A stretch of DNA of 64,000 bases from positions 639,984 to 703,983 of the forward strand of contig PCDI01000009.1 in assembly GCA_002778195.1 (NCBI GenBank). The letters run 5' to 3'. This DNA comes from Raffaelea ambrosiae (taxonomy: Eukaryota > Ascomycota > Sordariomycetes > Ophiostomatales > Ophiostomataceae). This document shows, piece after piece, positions 46,485 through 57,035 of the stretch (positions within the stretch are counted from its first letter, which is position 1; the number at the start of each line of letters is the position of its first letter). A program made the translations under genes and the position numbers. The notes under the pieces are model-generated. The model worked only from the letters and a program-made list of their open reading frames with translations. It had not been told where the DNA came from and made no database searches.

Positions 46485-47145
46485 TTCCTTCTTCTTCACC
46501 GTTCCCGTTCTTCTGCGCGTCTCTCGTGATCGTATATCGGACTTCGGTACCCCCAGACCCGAGAAACAATACGACAAACAGAACCAAGAAAAGGCCAAGA
46601 CCAGAAATGGAAATGGAGGCCAGAAACCGGGGCCAGAAACCGAGGTCCGATCCTACGAGCACACCACACCACAGGGCCCGGCCGCAAGTTTGGGGGGGGG
46701 ACAGGCCTGACCCGGGCATAATAAGGGATTGACAGGGCGGAATGGGAAACAAAAAAAAATCAAAACTTAAAACCCCAGGGGTGCGGACGGGCCGAAAAGA
46801 CGACGTCGGAGGTCATCAATGGAGGCCCCGACGGGGGTTAGACAGGGCCAGATACCCAGGTAAACCCGGGTAAACCCAGGCAAACCATGCGCCAGGCAGA
46901 TGCCGGCGGCCTGCAATGCAGGCAAGCCAGATAGGATGCCAGGAGGCGAGGCCAGGAGGCCAAGAGGCCAGGGGGGCCACACGGCAGGCCAAATACTATG
47001 TAGTTACTATGTAGGAGGGCCACACACAGACCACCACCAAAAGACGAGTGCATGATAGGGCCACAGCCATACAAGGCGACTACCGTGCAGCAAGCAAAGG
47101 CCTGAAAAAGAGACCACCACCCCAGCAACATCCCATAGAACATTA

Positions 47146-47161
47146 CCCCCCCCCCCCCCCC
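47146..47161. repeat. Poly-C run
   Basis: Sixteen consecutive C. Confidence 0.95.
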
Positions 47162-50100
47162 TAGTCAGAACTCAAATGGCTCGCGCTCCAACAGACAAAC
47201 GCTGCCTCCCTCCTGCGCTGCCCGCCGCGCTGCGTGCCCTCCCGAGACGCCCGAAGCCGAGGGATTTGCCTACATGGCAGGAGTCGCAACTACGAGTACG
47301 AGAGTGAGTACTCGTAGTGTGCCTTCTCCTTCTGCCCCCAACTGCAGGGTGCTACGACCCATGGGAGTTGAAAACGATGCCATGTAGCAACAAGCGTACA
47401 GCGTAGGTTGTATACCACCAACCAGCGCCACTCGACCCAGACGCTAAAATGGTGTAGGTGTGTGTATCTGACTGGTACGAGAGACAAAGCAACGAACTAG
47501 TTGGCTCAGCAAGACAGAGAGACCGACTTCCACTGCGTAGACCGACAACCAAGACACCCCAAGAAGACAACCGGTCAGCAATCTGCGGTCCAGCCCCCCT
47601 CCGCTTGCTTTCTTTTTGCCGTGCTTCGGTGGCTGTTTTTCTGTTTTCTTCGGTGGTGGTGGCTCCGGTTTTGCTTGCTTTTGTGGCCGCAGAGACTGGG
47701 AATTGGCTCTAGACTCGCTGCTGTTCTCACTGATACGCGCATAGAAAGAAAGACACAAAAAACAAAACGCTACACTTTTGCTAGACCTATGTGCCTCCTG
47801 CAAACGTCACTTTGAAACAACCCGCAGGCCACATCTACCTTTTTTCTTTTTTTTTTCCTGGTTTCCGGTTTCCGGTTTCCATTTTCTCGTCATTTCCTCT
47901 TCTTGCTTTTGTTCTGTTCTCCTTCTCACACAGGACCAGCCCAGCTGAAACGGCTGCAATGAGGCTTCGATCGAAGCTGAAAGAAAAGAGGCGGTGTCCC
48001 TATTTTCCTGTTTCCTTTCTGGATTCCTTCCCTTGCTTCATCCGTTTTGGAGGGGCGAGGGTTTAGAACAACCTTTCATACTTCCTTCTTTTGGTTCTTC
48101 TTCCACTTTCCCTTTTTTTTTTTAAAAAAAAAAAAAGATCATGACGTCCCTTCCCTCCTCCTCCCCTCCATCTCGGCGATCTCATGCATTATCGTCGATT
48201 CCCGTCAAACTCAAAACGTGTGTGGGCATCCCGGATATCAGAAGACAGAAAAGCCAGTTTCTCGCCACAATCTCTCTCCCTTCATGCCGTCCCCTCTGCC
48301 CTTCTCCGCCCTTCTCCGCCCTCGTCCACCCTCGTCCGCGCCTCTTTTACAACTGGTGATGGACAGACCTTACAAGCCCACTTTCTGGTACGATACGAGT
48401 GCTGCTATTTCGTAGCCTCCCCGGGGTGCGGCATTTTCGGGTTCTCTCTTTATCTACTGTGCCGCCTTCAGGCTTCATCGTGACCAGTTCAGAGGTTCAA
48501 ATGGTGCCCGGCACGGCCGGAGTAGACGTATAGCCCGAGAGCGTGAGCGTCTGGTGTTGGAGGCAAGATACGTAATCAAGGTGTCTTGCATGGCCTTTCG
48601 TACTCGTATGTACTCGTATATCCAACTTCTTCCCCGGGGTTGTCTTCTCTAAAGACGTGCCCTCCACTTTGTCTTCCTTGGAAGGTGCCGTTCGGTGCCT
48701 TGATTTGGCTTGCTTTTCTCCACAGAGAGTGTTTGTACGACCACCGGCATGCAATGCACATACATAGCCTGCTTCCCTAAACACCAATCTCGCTTGCCGG
48801 GAAACTTCCCCAAGGCAAGGGGGAAGGCGGGAAAAAGAAATAAAGGCCAGCAGTCGCCCGCATGGCCTCTGCATCATGTGGTGGCACTTTGCTGGGACGC
48901 CCGGCAGACCCCCTTGCTCTTTCGCTTCTGCTCGGGTTTTTATTTTTTAAATTTTTTTGACTTCTTCTTTCCTGTTCAATATCTACGCCGTTCTCGCTTT
49001 GTTTCTTGATGTTGTCGCCGTTCCAAACCATTCCCACACACACACACACACACTCTCTCTCCCTCTCTCTCTCCCTCCCTCTCCCTCTCTTCCGGGAGGG
49101 CGCCATCCTTCAGCCATATCTCCAACTACGAGCTTCTTCTTTGGGAAAAGACCAAGTTGCTGCCCGTTATTTGCCCCTGTTCCTTCCAATTGGTCTTGCG
49201 TTCGGCCCTTAATCTACTGTTATAGCAACTGTTTACGTCTTGCTGCAGATACGCTTTCAGCTAAGCAAGGGCTATGCCGTGTGTGTAAGTGCGCAACCAA
49301 AGCACACAAAACAACGGACGAGATCGCTTGCCCAATGCTTCCCCCCCTCCCAAAAAGATACAAGAAGAACCAAGAACGACCAGTGGTTGGGCGTGTACCG
49401 TGTAATATATGTAAGATACATGCTGTACCGGCGGGATATCAGGTGATAGTGAGGGGGGGGGGGGTATCTCCGATTTCCTCATTAAACAAGACAAACAGAC
49501 CAGCGTTCCCATGTGTACCATATGCGTCTTTTCCGTCTCGATCTCTCTCTTGGATCTTTTTTTGCCTCCTCTCTCCGTCGCCGACTGTCGTACTCGGCAA
49601 GACTGAGTGGTGAGAGCTGCAAGCCGTATCTTCTGATTGTTTTCTTTATTTCGGAGCATCTTCTTTGTTGCCACCCAATGGAGGAGCCAACAAAAAGATG
49701 GGGTGTGTGTATAGACAAAAACAGACACCCGAGACAAGTGTCGGGAAAAAAAGAGGAGGATCTTCTTTATGCTTGTTCTCCAAATGAATGGGGAAAAAAA
49801 AAGAGTCCTGCATGTTGGCCCAGATACACTTGCTGCATTGGATAGACGAACATGGCCAAATGGTATCGTCCCAGGTATCCATCATAACTACAACGAGTTC
49901 CTACCCAAAACTCGTTTCCCACACTGTCATACAATGAGAATGCAAAGAGTTCCAATGACCCAAAGTTGTACAAGCCCGCCTGTTTCCGCTTCCCCAGCCA
50001 ACCAGGTCGTCCCGCCCCCACGGTCTTGGGCGTGAGCCCAAAAGTGTCGTAATATGTACGTATGCGTGGGCGTGAGTGCATGTGTATGCGTGTATGTTGT

Positions 50101-50884
50101 ATGCGAGTATGAGCTGTCGCTGCAGGACACCGAGCCGCTGCAAGGCAGACAAGAAAAGAAGGGTCCAGGCACACACACACACACACGCACGCTTATACAC
50201 GAACACGCAAAGAACCAGCCAACAAAGCCGTTGGGTTGGCACATGTGCAAATTTTCTGGTAGGCGGAAGAGGAATTGTTGGCGAGCGACACAGTTAGCTG
50301 GTACGAAGGATGGAGGAAGTCCCCCTTTTTTTTTTGTCTGTTTTTTCCCTGCCCGTTTTGCCTGCCTATATGTTTGCTCGCCTATTCACCGATGACAACA
50401 GCACAGTCAGTTCAGGCTTGGTAACAGAAAGGATCATCGCGCATTCCGTTTGCTCATTTGCTGCAGCACTTGCCGAGGTACACGCATGTATGTAATATGT
50501 GCATGGATGTACCTGTTACATTGAAAAGCAAAAGAAAAAATATATCACACGCAAACTACATAGTACAGCTTTATAGGTCGCCTCGAAAAACAAGATAAAA
50601 ATCTCATATCGAATCAAAGCAGAGATACGTCGTTGTGCGAGCTCATACGTTCCTTCTGATACGTGGTAATAAGATGGGGTTTTCTTTTCTCCCCCCTGGT
50701 TCCACGACGGCGACCGGTCAAAACGGCCAACTTGACCCAAGTCTTGGTCTGCTTGGGCAACAAGGACAGCATCTGATTGTATCACCAAAGATTCAGGTTG
50801 TACCCTTCTGCCCCCCCCTCCCCTGGAGCCCCATGCAGCTCCTGAAAGGCCTACCAGTCACTACCCGTCTCTCACCGAGACATC

Positions 50885-53389
50885 CTATTCGTAGTCGTCA
50901 TCTTCGTCTACATTGCCTTCTCGGTCCGTAAAGACCATGTACTCGTCAGCTTTTTGTTGGCTGGGGCCAATCCCTCCAGCAGCAGCATCATCATCATCAG
51001 CGTCACCATCAGCAGAGTTATTAGTACCACCACCACCATCAGCATCCTTCTTCCCCTGACTTGCACTGCCATCACTACCACCACCCATGACCAAAGCCCA
51101 CGCTTCTCGGACCGTGCCCAAGGAGGCATCCGCCACTGTCAGGTCCACTGGCAGGGATGGAAACCGGAAGACACTGCCATAGCGGCCTGACGGTGCCTGC
51201 GGCCCGACGTCAGCCTCGAATGCTGCTGCTGCTGCTGCTGCTGCTGCCGCCGCCGCCGCCGCTGATGGTGGCGGTGATGGTGTCCCTGTTGTGCTACCAT
51301 CACTGCTCTTGCCACCATCACCACTACCACCCCTGCACTGCTCGTAGTACAGTTGGTACAGGCAGCATGGGGGCGGCGCTGCTGCCGCTGCTGGTAAATT
51401 TGGTTGCACAGGAGGCACAGGAGGTACAGATTCGTCATGGGCGTCGTCTGTGCTCTCATCTTGGCTATTGGGCTGTCTCGCGAGGGAGGACAGGAGCGCC
51501 CCTAACGCACTCTCCAGAACTGCCTTGGCATTGGGTGTGTGTATCGTCGTCAAATATAGAACACCTGGAGCAAAATACCGCGAAAGGAAGAACCGCCGGG
51601 TCAGCATTGTGGGCCAGGAAACACACAAAAAAAGATGGGACTTCCGACGGATGTTTGTTCCGGGGAGAAACAAAGAAAATGCAGAACAAGAGAAAACGAT
51701 AGCGTCTCAGAATATGGTAATTGTCTTCAAAGCCTTTAGGCTCAGACAATGTAGATAAGAATTTTGATGTAATTCATCATAGCAGCTATGCAGAGGTGGA
51801 TGAGGCAGGAAGGAAACGGAATAAAAGAACTTACATTGTCCGGGAGGGCATTCCCCCGTTTCTCCCGAATGCGCCATCGCAAAGATGGGATGCTCAGGTG
51901 CAGAACCGTCAGCCAAGACGCTCCGGCCAGCTGGAATGGCAATCACGGCACCGCCAGCAACCGGCGCACCCTCCACCGTGGGCTCGAAGAGCTTGTTTAG
52001 GGGGGCACCGACGATGGCGACGAGCCGACTGACACGCTGCTGCTTGCTGCCGACGATGCTGGTGGCCGGAGCAGTTGATGTGTCTGATACAGCAGGCAAA
52101 GAAGACGACGCTGTCACCGCGTCGTCTTCGCTGCCGCATACCAACAGCTTTGTCCGCACGCGCTCATCCGTGCTGAGCTCGACCTCGATCAGTTCCTTGG
52201 TCTGCTCCGCGGTCTGCTCCGCGGTCTGCTCCGTGGTCTGCTCCGTGGTCTGCTTCTTCGTCTGCACACCGCGGATGCCCGCGCCAAGCATATAGACCGC
52301 ACCGCCGACCGCGCCCGCACGGCAGGCCACCTGGGCAATCTCGCTGCAGCCGCCCCATTTCGGGTACACGGCGGCGAAGCCGGGACCGAACGCGCCCATG
52401 GAGGTGATGTGTCGGTGCAGGCGGGCCAGACCTTCGGCCACCGTGACTTGGGCGCCGTCGAGCGACAGCGTCAGCGCCAGCACGTAGTCCCGCAGCCGGT
52501 CGTCCAGGCCAAATGTGGTTTGCAGGTAGGTGCCCATCGGCTCGGTCGCGTGGGCGCGCCACGCGGGTGCAGCCGTTCCTAAAGACACGCTTGCCTCGCT
52601 CTCTGCACCGCTCTCCCCACCGAACGCCAGAACAGACTTGAGGAATTTCATCAGCTGCCGCTTGGAGCGAGTGGGCATGTCCTTGTTGGCAAAGACATCC
52701 TCGCGCGTGGCAGGGATGCGCACAAGTGTTGGTGTGGTCGAGGAGGAGGAAGAGGAGGAAGAGGGAGAAGATGCTTCGAGGACAAAAAAGGAGGAGACGG
52801 CCAAAAACTCGAGCTGTCGGAAGGCGCGCGACGAGACAAGCTGGTTCACCAGCGCAGAGCGAGCGTGCAGAAACTGCGGTGCCAGGGCGAGCGCATACGC
52901 TGCTCGGGAGGCGGCCAGCTTGGGACGTGCTTGGCTGCTCGACGAAGAAGGGTCTTCTGCTGGCGGTGGCCGCCAGACAGACGCCGCCGAAAAGGGAGAG
53001 AACCCGTTCGGGGAGGAAAACGATAGCTCGGTGGTACGGCCGCTGTCACTGTTGCTGCCTTGGTGCTGTTCGGCCCAGGCATCCGCCTCTGGCAGGCTCA
53101 GCGAGGCTTCGGCACCGCCATAGTAGTCGTTGGGGTCGATGTGCAAGATCTTCTTATCAGAACGCGACAGAGATCTTTTGTCACAGAGAGCCGTTCAAGG
53201 AGAAAAAGGGACAAGGCGGCTAAGTCAGTCAGACAAAAAAAACCTGTGCAAGCTGGCTACAAACAGGGCGGCCCGGAAAAGAGTGAAATATGAGAGAAGA
53301 CATCATCACACATACAGCGCCAGCAGGGACTGCTGCAAGCCCGTGCCGCAGATGACGACATCCCAGAGGGTGTCAGAAATGGACTCCAT
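50885..53389 (-). CDS. MRS6: Rab escort protein Mrs6 (GDI/REP family)
   Basis: Rab escort protein: it binds new Ypt/Rab GTPases and presents them to geranylgeranyl transferase II. Three exons, 53389-53316, 53174-51835 and 51564-50885, give 697 aa. Exon 1 encodes the dinucleotide-fold start WDVVICGTGLQQSLLAL. Exon 2 opens with SRSDKKILHIDPNDYYGG, the classic GDI/REP conserved block, and also carries FLAVSSFFVLEA, TFGLDDRLRDYVLALTLSLD and YPKWGGCSEIAQVACRAGAV. The splice to exon 3 restores GECPPGQ/CVLYLTTIHTPNAKA. Insertions typical of fungal Mrs6 are large here: a Ser run, TEQ-type repeats (near 52200-52260) and an Ala run (near 51220-51260). The C-terminus is Asp-rich. The exon 2 acceptor (ACAAAAG) is weak but no better one fits. 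Confidence 0.95.
51222..51262 (-). repeat. MRS6: Poly-alanine coding repeat in MRS6
   Basis: GCA/GCG repeat encoding about 14 Ala in a row within a low-complexity insertion. Confidence 0.9.
52196..52262 (-). repeat. MRS6: Coding 15-bp repeat in MRS6
   Basis: Four tandem 15-bp units around GACCACGGAGCA (minus strand), encoding a TTEQ/TAEQ array inside the REP insertion. Confidence 0.9.
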
Positions 53390-54522
53390 CTCTCTGTGTG
53401 AATATAGTATACACTCAGTACGAGCGGAGGGGAGGGGGGGGGGGGGGGGGGGATGAAGCAAGTCAAAATGTTGAAGAAGAGCTTAGAAATAAATGATGGA
53501 GCTCAAGGCAACATTTTTTTGGGGCGTTCGTTTTTGATACGGCCGGCGGGGCGGTATAGGTAGGCGGAAACACGTTTCTCCGGCCGTATCTACGATTTTA
53601 TGGATACACCTCGATTTCTCACATGAATTTTTAATTATCGTTTTCTTTTTCTTTTCTCCCACAACCACTTTGCCCCAACATCACGACTGCCACGGTTCGG
53701 TAGGCAATCGTATTGTTTGGAACCCGTGATCCTTCATTGGAGCACAATCCTGAGCGGAGTGGGAGATTGATCAAAGACTGCACACCACGTGCAACTTTTC
53801 TCCTCCTGTATCTACTGCCCTCGATTTTCACTGTAAGCCTGAGAGGGTGGTTCGAAAGGTCGAGACATGCCATGTTTATGTATATTTGAAATGTTTAATG
53901 TCATCTATTATGCTTGTCTATATCGCCGATGCTATATGATGTGCACGATGTGTTCTGGTATCTTTGCGCCCTGGACGAGTGTGGCATGCGGTCAGAATAG
54001 CCGCCACAACGCACGAGAACTGTTGGCTTGGTGAAAATCTCGTGGAATGGGACGCAGGTCGAACAGTCTTGGCGCGTGCTCTTCCGCCAAAGGCCCCATC
54101 GATGGCAATGTTGTTGCATGATGTTCGTCGGAGCTATACGCATTTGCTTTTCACCCCATGAAAATCGAGTTTTCTCGACGACTGTAGAATTTGAGTTGGC
54201 GGTTTGTTGTGATGTGCCCCCTTTGCCCAAGTCTCTGAGGTGGTCGTCGCCATAGGAATCTCCACTGCATATGCATCCTGTGAGATTGAAGTCGCATCTC
54301 TTTCGTGGTTCTATGCACCCGGATGTCTGGGCGTCTCGTGCACCGTGAAGATCTTTTCAATGCTCGGCCATGGCATCGCTGTCTCGTGCCCTACCTCGTG
54401 CCCTACCTCGGGCCCTGTTTCATGGTCGAGTCCTGGTCGGGCCCTGGTCGAGTCCTGTCCCGAGTTTTTGTTTCTGTCCGTTTCTGTTTCTCTTTTCTTC
54501 TATCTCTCTCTCTCTCCTGTCT
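53390..54522. other. Intergenic, MRS6 promoter and RRP43 3' flank
   Basis: It contains a run of 19 G (53434-53452) only 45 bp upstream of the MRS6 start codon. No gene recognised. Confidence 0.55.
53434..53452. repeat. Poly-G run next to the MRS6 start
   Basis: Nineteen G on the plus strand, hence a C-run in the MRS6 leader or core promoter. Confidence 0.95.
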
Positions 54523-55713
54523 TCACGGCTCTTTCGTCAGTGCTTCAGACAGCGCCGACCACCGTTTCTCCGCTAGGCTGACCAGTGCCTTCACCTCGGC
54601 CGGGCCAACGAGCACTCCGCCGCTCTTGGACAGAGAACGCACCACCGTGCTGCTGCTGCTGCTGCTCCGGTCCACCACGATCGTCACGGCCTCCCGGCAT
54701 TGGCTCTCCTCCAGCCGGTCCGGGTCCACCAGGATCCAGTGCGCGGTGCCACCGCTGCTCTGCTGCTTGGACGACACCGGCCGGCTCTGCAGCTGCTGCT
54801 TCTTGCGGTTCTCGACACAGACCAGCGCCGTCAGGGCCACCGGCAGGCCGCGCAGACGCAGCGACACGGCCGGCGACGCCGGCGACGGCCGCACGCACGT
54901 CACCTGGGCCCGGTCGGCGTCCCAGCGCGCCACCGGCAGACGGGTGTTGCGCAGGGCGGCGAGGATGCCGGCCCAGGCAGCGTCAAAGGGGTTGCCGTCG
55001 AACGACAGGAAGACAATGTCGATGTAGAGGGTCCAGTACGCCTTGAGCTCGGGGACTTGCTCTTCGCCCTCATCCTCGTCGTCCTCGCCGTCCTCATCGA
55101 CGTCCATGTCGCCCTCGTCCCTCTTGGCCTTGTCTGGGTGGTACCAGATTTTGAGCGGCTCGGCGTCGACGAGCCCGCTGCTGTGCAGCAGCGAGTACAG
55201 CCGGGTGCTCAGCGACTGGGCGAGCACGGACGGCGGGCCGCCGGGGAGGAACTCGGGGGCGGCGCCGGTGTTGAGCTCGAGGTTGGGGACGAGCAGGTCG
55301 TATTCGCGCAGCTGGCGGCGGTTGTCGGCGTCGACGTTGGGGTCCACGTCGGTGTCCACGTCGGGCGATGGGCCACTGGGGGGAGCGACACTGGATGGGC
55401 GGTACTGAGGAATGTTGGTGACAGGCAGGATCTCGCCGCGGACGCCGCAGATGACGCGGGTCTGGCCGAGGCGGACGGCGGCGCTGCCGTGGGCCTGCGA
55501 GAGAGAGCCGCCGTGGACGTCGAACGGACGGGCCTCGTCGGGTGCCCGCCCGTTGGGCCGCGTGCCCAAGAATGCAGCGTCGACTGTGTTTCTGGATGCC
55601 GGTTGGTCGGTTGTTGTTGCTGCTGCTGGCCGGACGAGGTTGGCGACGAGGAACTCGTGCGGCGCGATCTTGGCAAAGATGGACCGGGGCAGCTGGCCCT
55701 TTGATCGAGACAT
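54523..55713 (-). CDS. RRP43: Exosome core subunit Rrp43 (RNase PH fold)
   Basis: Single exon of 396 aa from the ATG at 55713 (MSRSKGQLPRSIFAKIAPHE). It matches the RNase PH-like subunits of the exosome ring: RPNGRAPDEARPFDVHGGSL, then SAAVRLGQTRVICGVRGEIL (the first RNase PH sheet), LNTGAAPEFLPGG, YWTLYIDIVFLSFDGNPFDA and AAWAGILAALRNTRLPVARW. The last part has HWILVDPDRLEESQCREAVT. Rrp43 is a structural, catalytically inactive ring member acting in nucleus and cytoplasm. Rrp42/Rrp45-type identity is less likely from the N-terminal pattern. An acidic insertion (about aa 235-255) and other low-complexity additions make it longer than the family norm of 270-390. A longer frame upstream is AT-rich and non-coding in look. 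Confidence 0.9.
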   Translation of the reverse strand: MSRSKGQLPRSIFAKIAPHEFLVANLVRPAAATTTDQPASRNTVDAAFLGTRPNGRAPDEARPFDVHGGSLSQAHGSAAVRLGQTRVICGVRGEILPVTNIPQYRPSSVAPPSGPSPDVDTDVDPNVDADNRRQLREYDLLVPNLELNTGAAPEFLPGGPPSVLAQSLSTRLYSLLHSSGLVDAEPLKIWYHPDKAKRDEGDMDVDEDGEDDEDEGEEQVPELKAYWTLYIDIVFLSFDGNPFDAAWAGILAALRNTRLPVARWDADRAQVTCVRPSPASPAVSLRLRGLPVALTALVCVENRKKQQLQSRPVSSKQQSSGGTAHWILVDPDRLEESQCREAVTIVVDRSSSSSSTVVRSLSKSGGVLVGPAEVKALVSLAEKRWSALSEALTKEP

Positions 55714-56438
55714 GGTCGATGAGGGAGTGGGGGGGCGAGAACGAAGAGGGCACTGCGGGTTTCGAGGCTGTAAAGGAGAAGACAGTTCCCTTTCGTTATG
55801 TTGCGTTCTTTTGGAAGCTGTCGTTGTGAAGGGGTTATTGTAGGTAGGGGAAAAAATTTGCCCATCAACATTTTTGGAGCTAGGCTGTTTGCAGTGATTC
55901 TTAGTGGACGAGGCTGCGGCCAGGACCACTAAAAAGTTGGCAGGCTGCTCAGAGCCTCTTTGGCGGGGCTCCAGGTATGAACTTATTGCGCTTCTGTCAA
56001 CCCATTTAGCAGTGCAAGCGACAATACCTAGGTACAGATGATATTCTATTATTATAAACTGTTCCAATGCGTGCTGTTTACGAGAACCTAAAATGACCCG
56101 TTTCAATGCAGATGAGTGGCCAGAAAAAAAGACGAAGAAAAAAAGAACATGAGGTGGCGGTGCCTGGTGCCATATATGCTGTCCCTGTAAGAATGACCCT
56201 GTAAATATGTTTCCCCCCAAAGCTCAGAATGACCAGAAACCAATGCAAAACAGAAAAGCAAAGAAAACAAGCAAAAGCAACGCCGAAACTATATCTTAAA
56301 AAAGGAGCCAAACACAAAAGGATCTAGCAAAAAAAAAAAAAAAAAGTTGACCAAAAAATGCAATTGATGTTTCTCCCCGAACGAGCCCGTCGTTTCCTCG
56401 TGGTGCCTGTGCTGCGGATGCTACTCTGAAGGCGTCCC
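55714..56438. other. Intergenic, RRP43 promoter
   Basis: RRP43 upstream region and the 3' flank of the next minus-strand gene, with an A-run near 56329-56345. No gene recognised. Confidence 0.55.
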
Positions 56439-57035
56439 CTAAGGAGGTGCCGATACCGAGGGCCCGCCTGTCGCTGCCGAGCTGCCTGCACCGCCCCAGT
56501 GCAGCTCCTTCCAGCGGGCCACCTTTTGCCGTATGCCCTTGCCGTCTGCTCCACCGCCCGTGCCGTAGAGACCGCTGTTGCTGTTGCTGTTGCTGCTGCT
56601 GTTGCCATTGCTGCCTCTCGTGTTGCTGCTGCTGCTGTTGCCCCACGCTCCTCCTCCTCCTCCTCCCCTAGACCGACCCTTCTCGCCGTCCGCAATTTCG
56701 AGCGAGAAAGACGGCCGTGCCGATCCGCTGGGGTCCTTGACGAGTTTCCGTGGCGGTGGCCGCTGTCTGGACGGACGGCTTCCGCCCCAGGCATCGGCGG
56801 ACATGAGCCAGGCTCGGTGGGAGCTCTGCTGCAGCATGTAGTCCCGCCGTGCGGTCGAGCGGGAACCCGCACCCGCACCGCCTCCGTTGCTGCTGCTGTC
56901 GAGAAGCACCTCGTAGCCCGAGGCCGAGGCCGAGATGAGGCCGCCGCTCTGGTGGTCGCTCAGCGGCAGGCTGGCTGCCGATCGACCGGCGACCTTGGCC
57001 TGCGACGACGGCGAGCGGCCAAAGATGCGCTGCAT
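56439..57035 (-). CDS. Small Ser/Gly/Asn-rich protein, function unknown
   Basis: Single-exon frame of 198 aa starting MQRIFGRSPSSQAKVAGRSA at 57035. I do not recognise a named domain. The first 110 residues look like real sequence: GGLISASASGYEVLLDSSSN, RRDYMLQQSSHRAWLMSADA and RPSFSLEIADGEKGR. They are followed by Gly, Ser and Asn runs and a C-terminal block (KGIRQKVARWKELHW). There is no signal peptide or membrane segment. The ATG has a pyrimidine-rich leader on the minus strand, as the other genes here do. It could be a small Pezizomycotina-specific protein; the low-complexity half lowers confidence. A long frame on the same strand in another register (56668-58026) is considered a shadow. 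Confidence 0.65.
   Translation of the reverse strand: MQRIFGRSPSSQAKVAGRSAASLPLSDHQSGGLISASASGYEVLLDSSSNGGGAGAGSRSTARRDYMLQQSSHRAWLMSADAWGGSRPSRQRPPPRKLVKDPSGSARPSFSLEIADGEKGRSRGGGGGGAWGNSSSSNTRGSNGNSSSNSNSNSGLYGTGGGADGKGIRQKVARWKELHWGGAGSSAATGGPSVSAPP

Larger units (their letters stand above)
37043..50884. other. 13.8-kb gene desert
   Basis: No gene could be supported on either strand. Open frames reach 334 codons (41397-42401 minus, 39726-40934 minus) but are built on simple repeats and homopolymers, with no domain. The stretch holds many poly-A, poly-G, poly-C and poly-pyrimidine tracts, CA, GACA and other micro- and minisatellites, and most copies of the TACTATGTA motif in this window. 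The first 2 kb are pyrimidine-rich on the minus strand, which fits the promoter and leader of the hydrolase. It may hold long UTRs or non-coding RNAs that cannot be seen from sequence alone. Confidence 0.6.

Noticed and set aside
54700..55704. 334-codon open frame on the plus strand
   Set aside because: Antisense shadow of RRP43, rich in Val, Gly and Arg without a domain.
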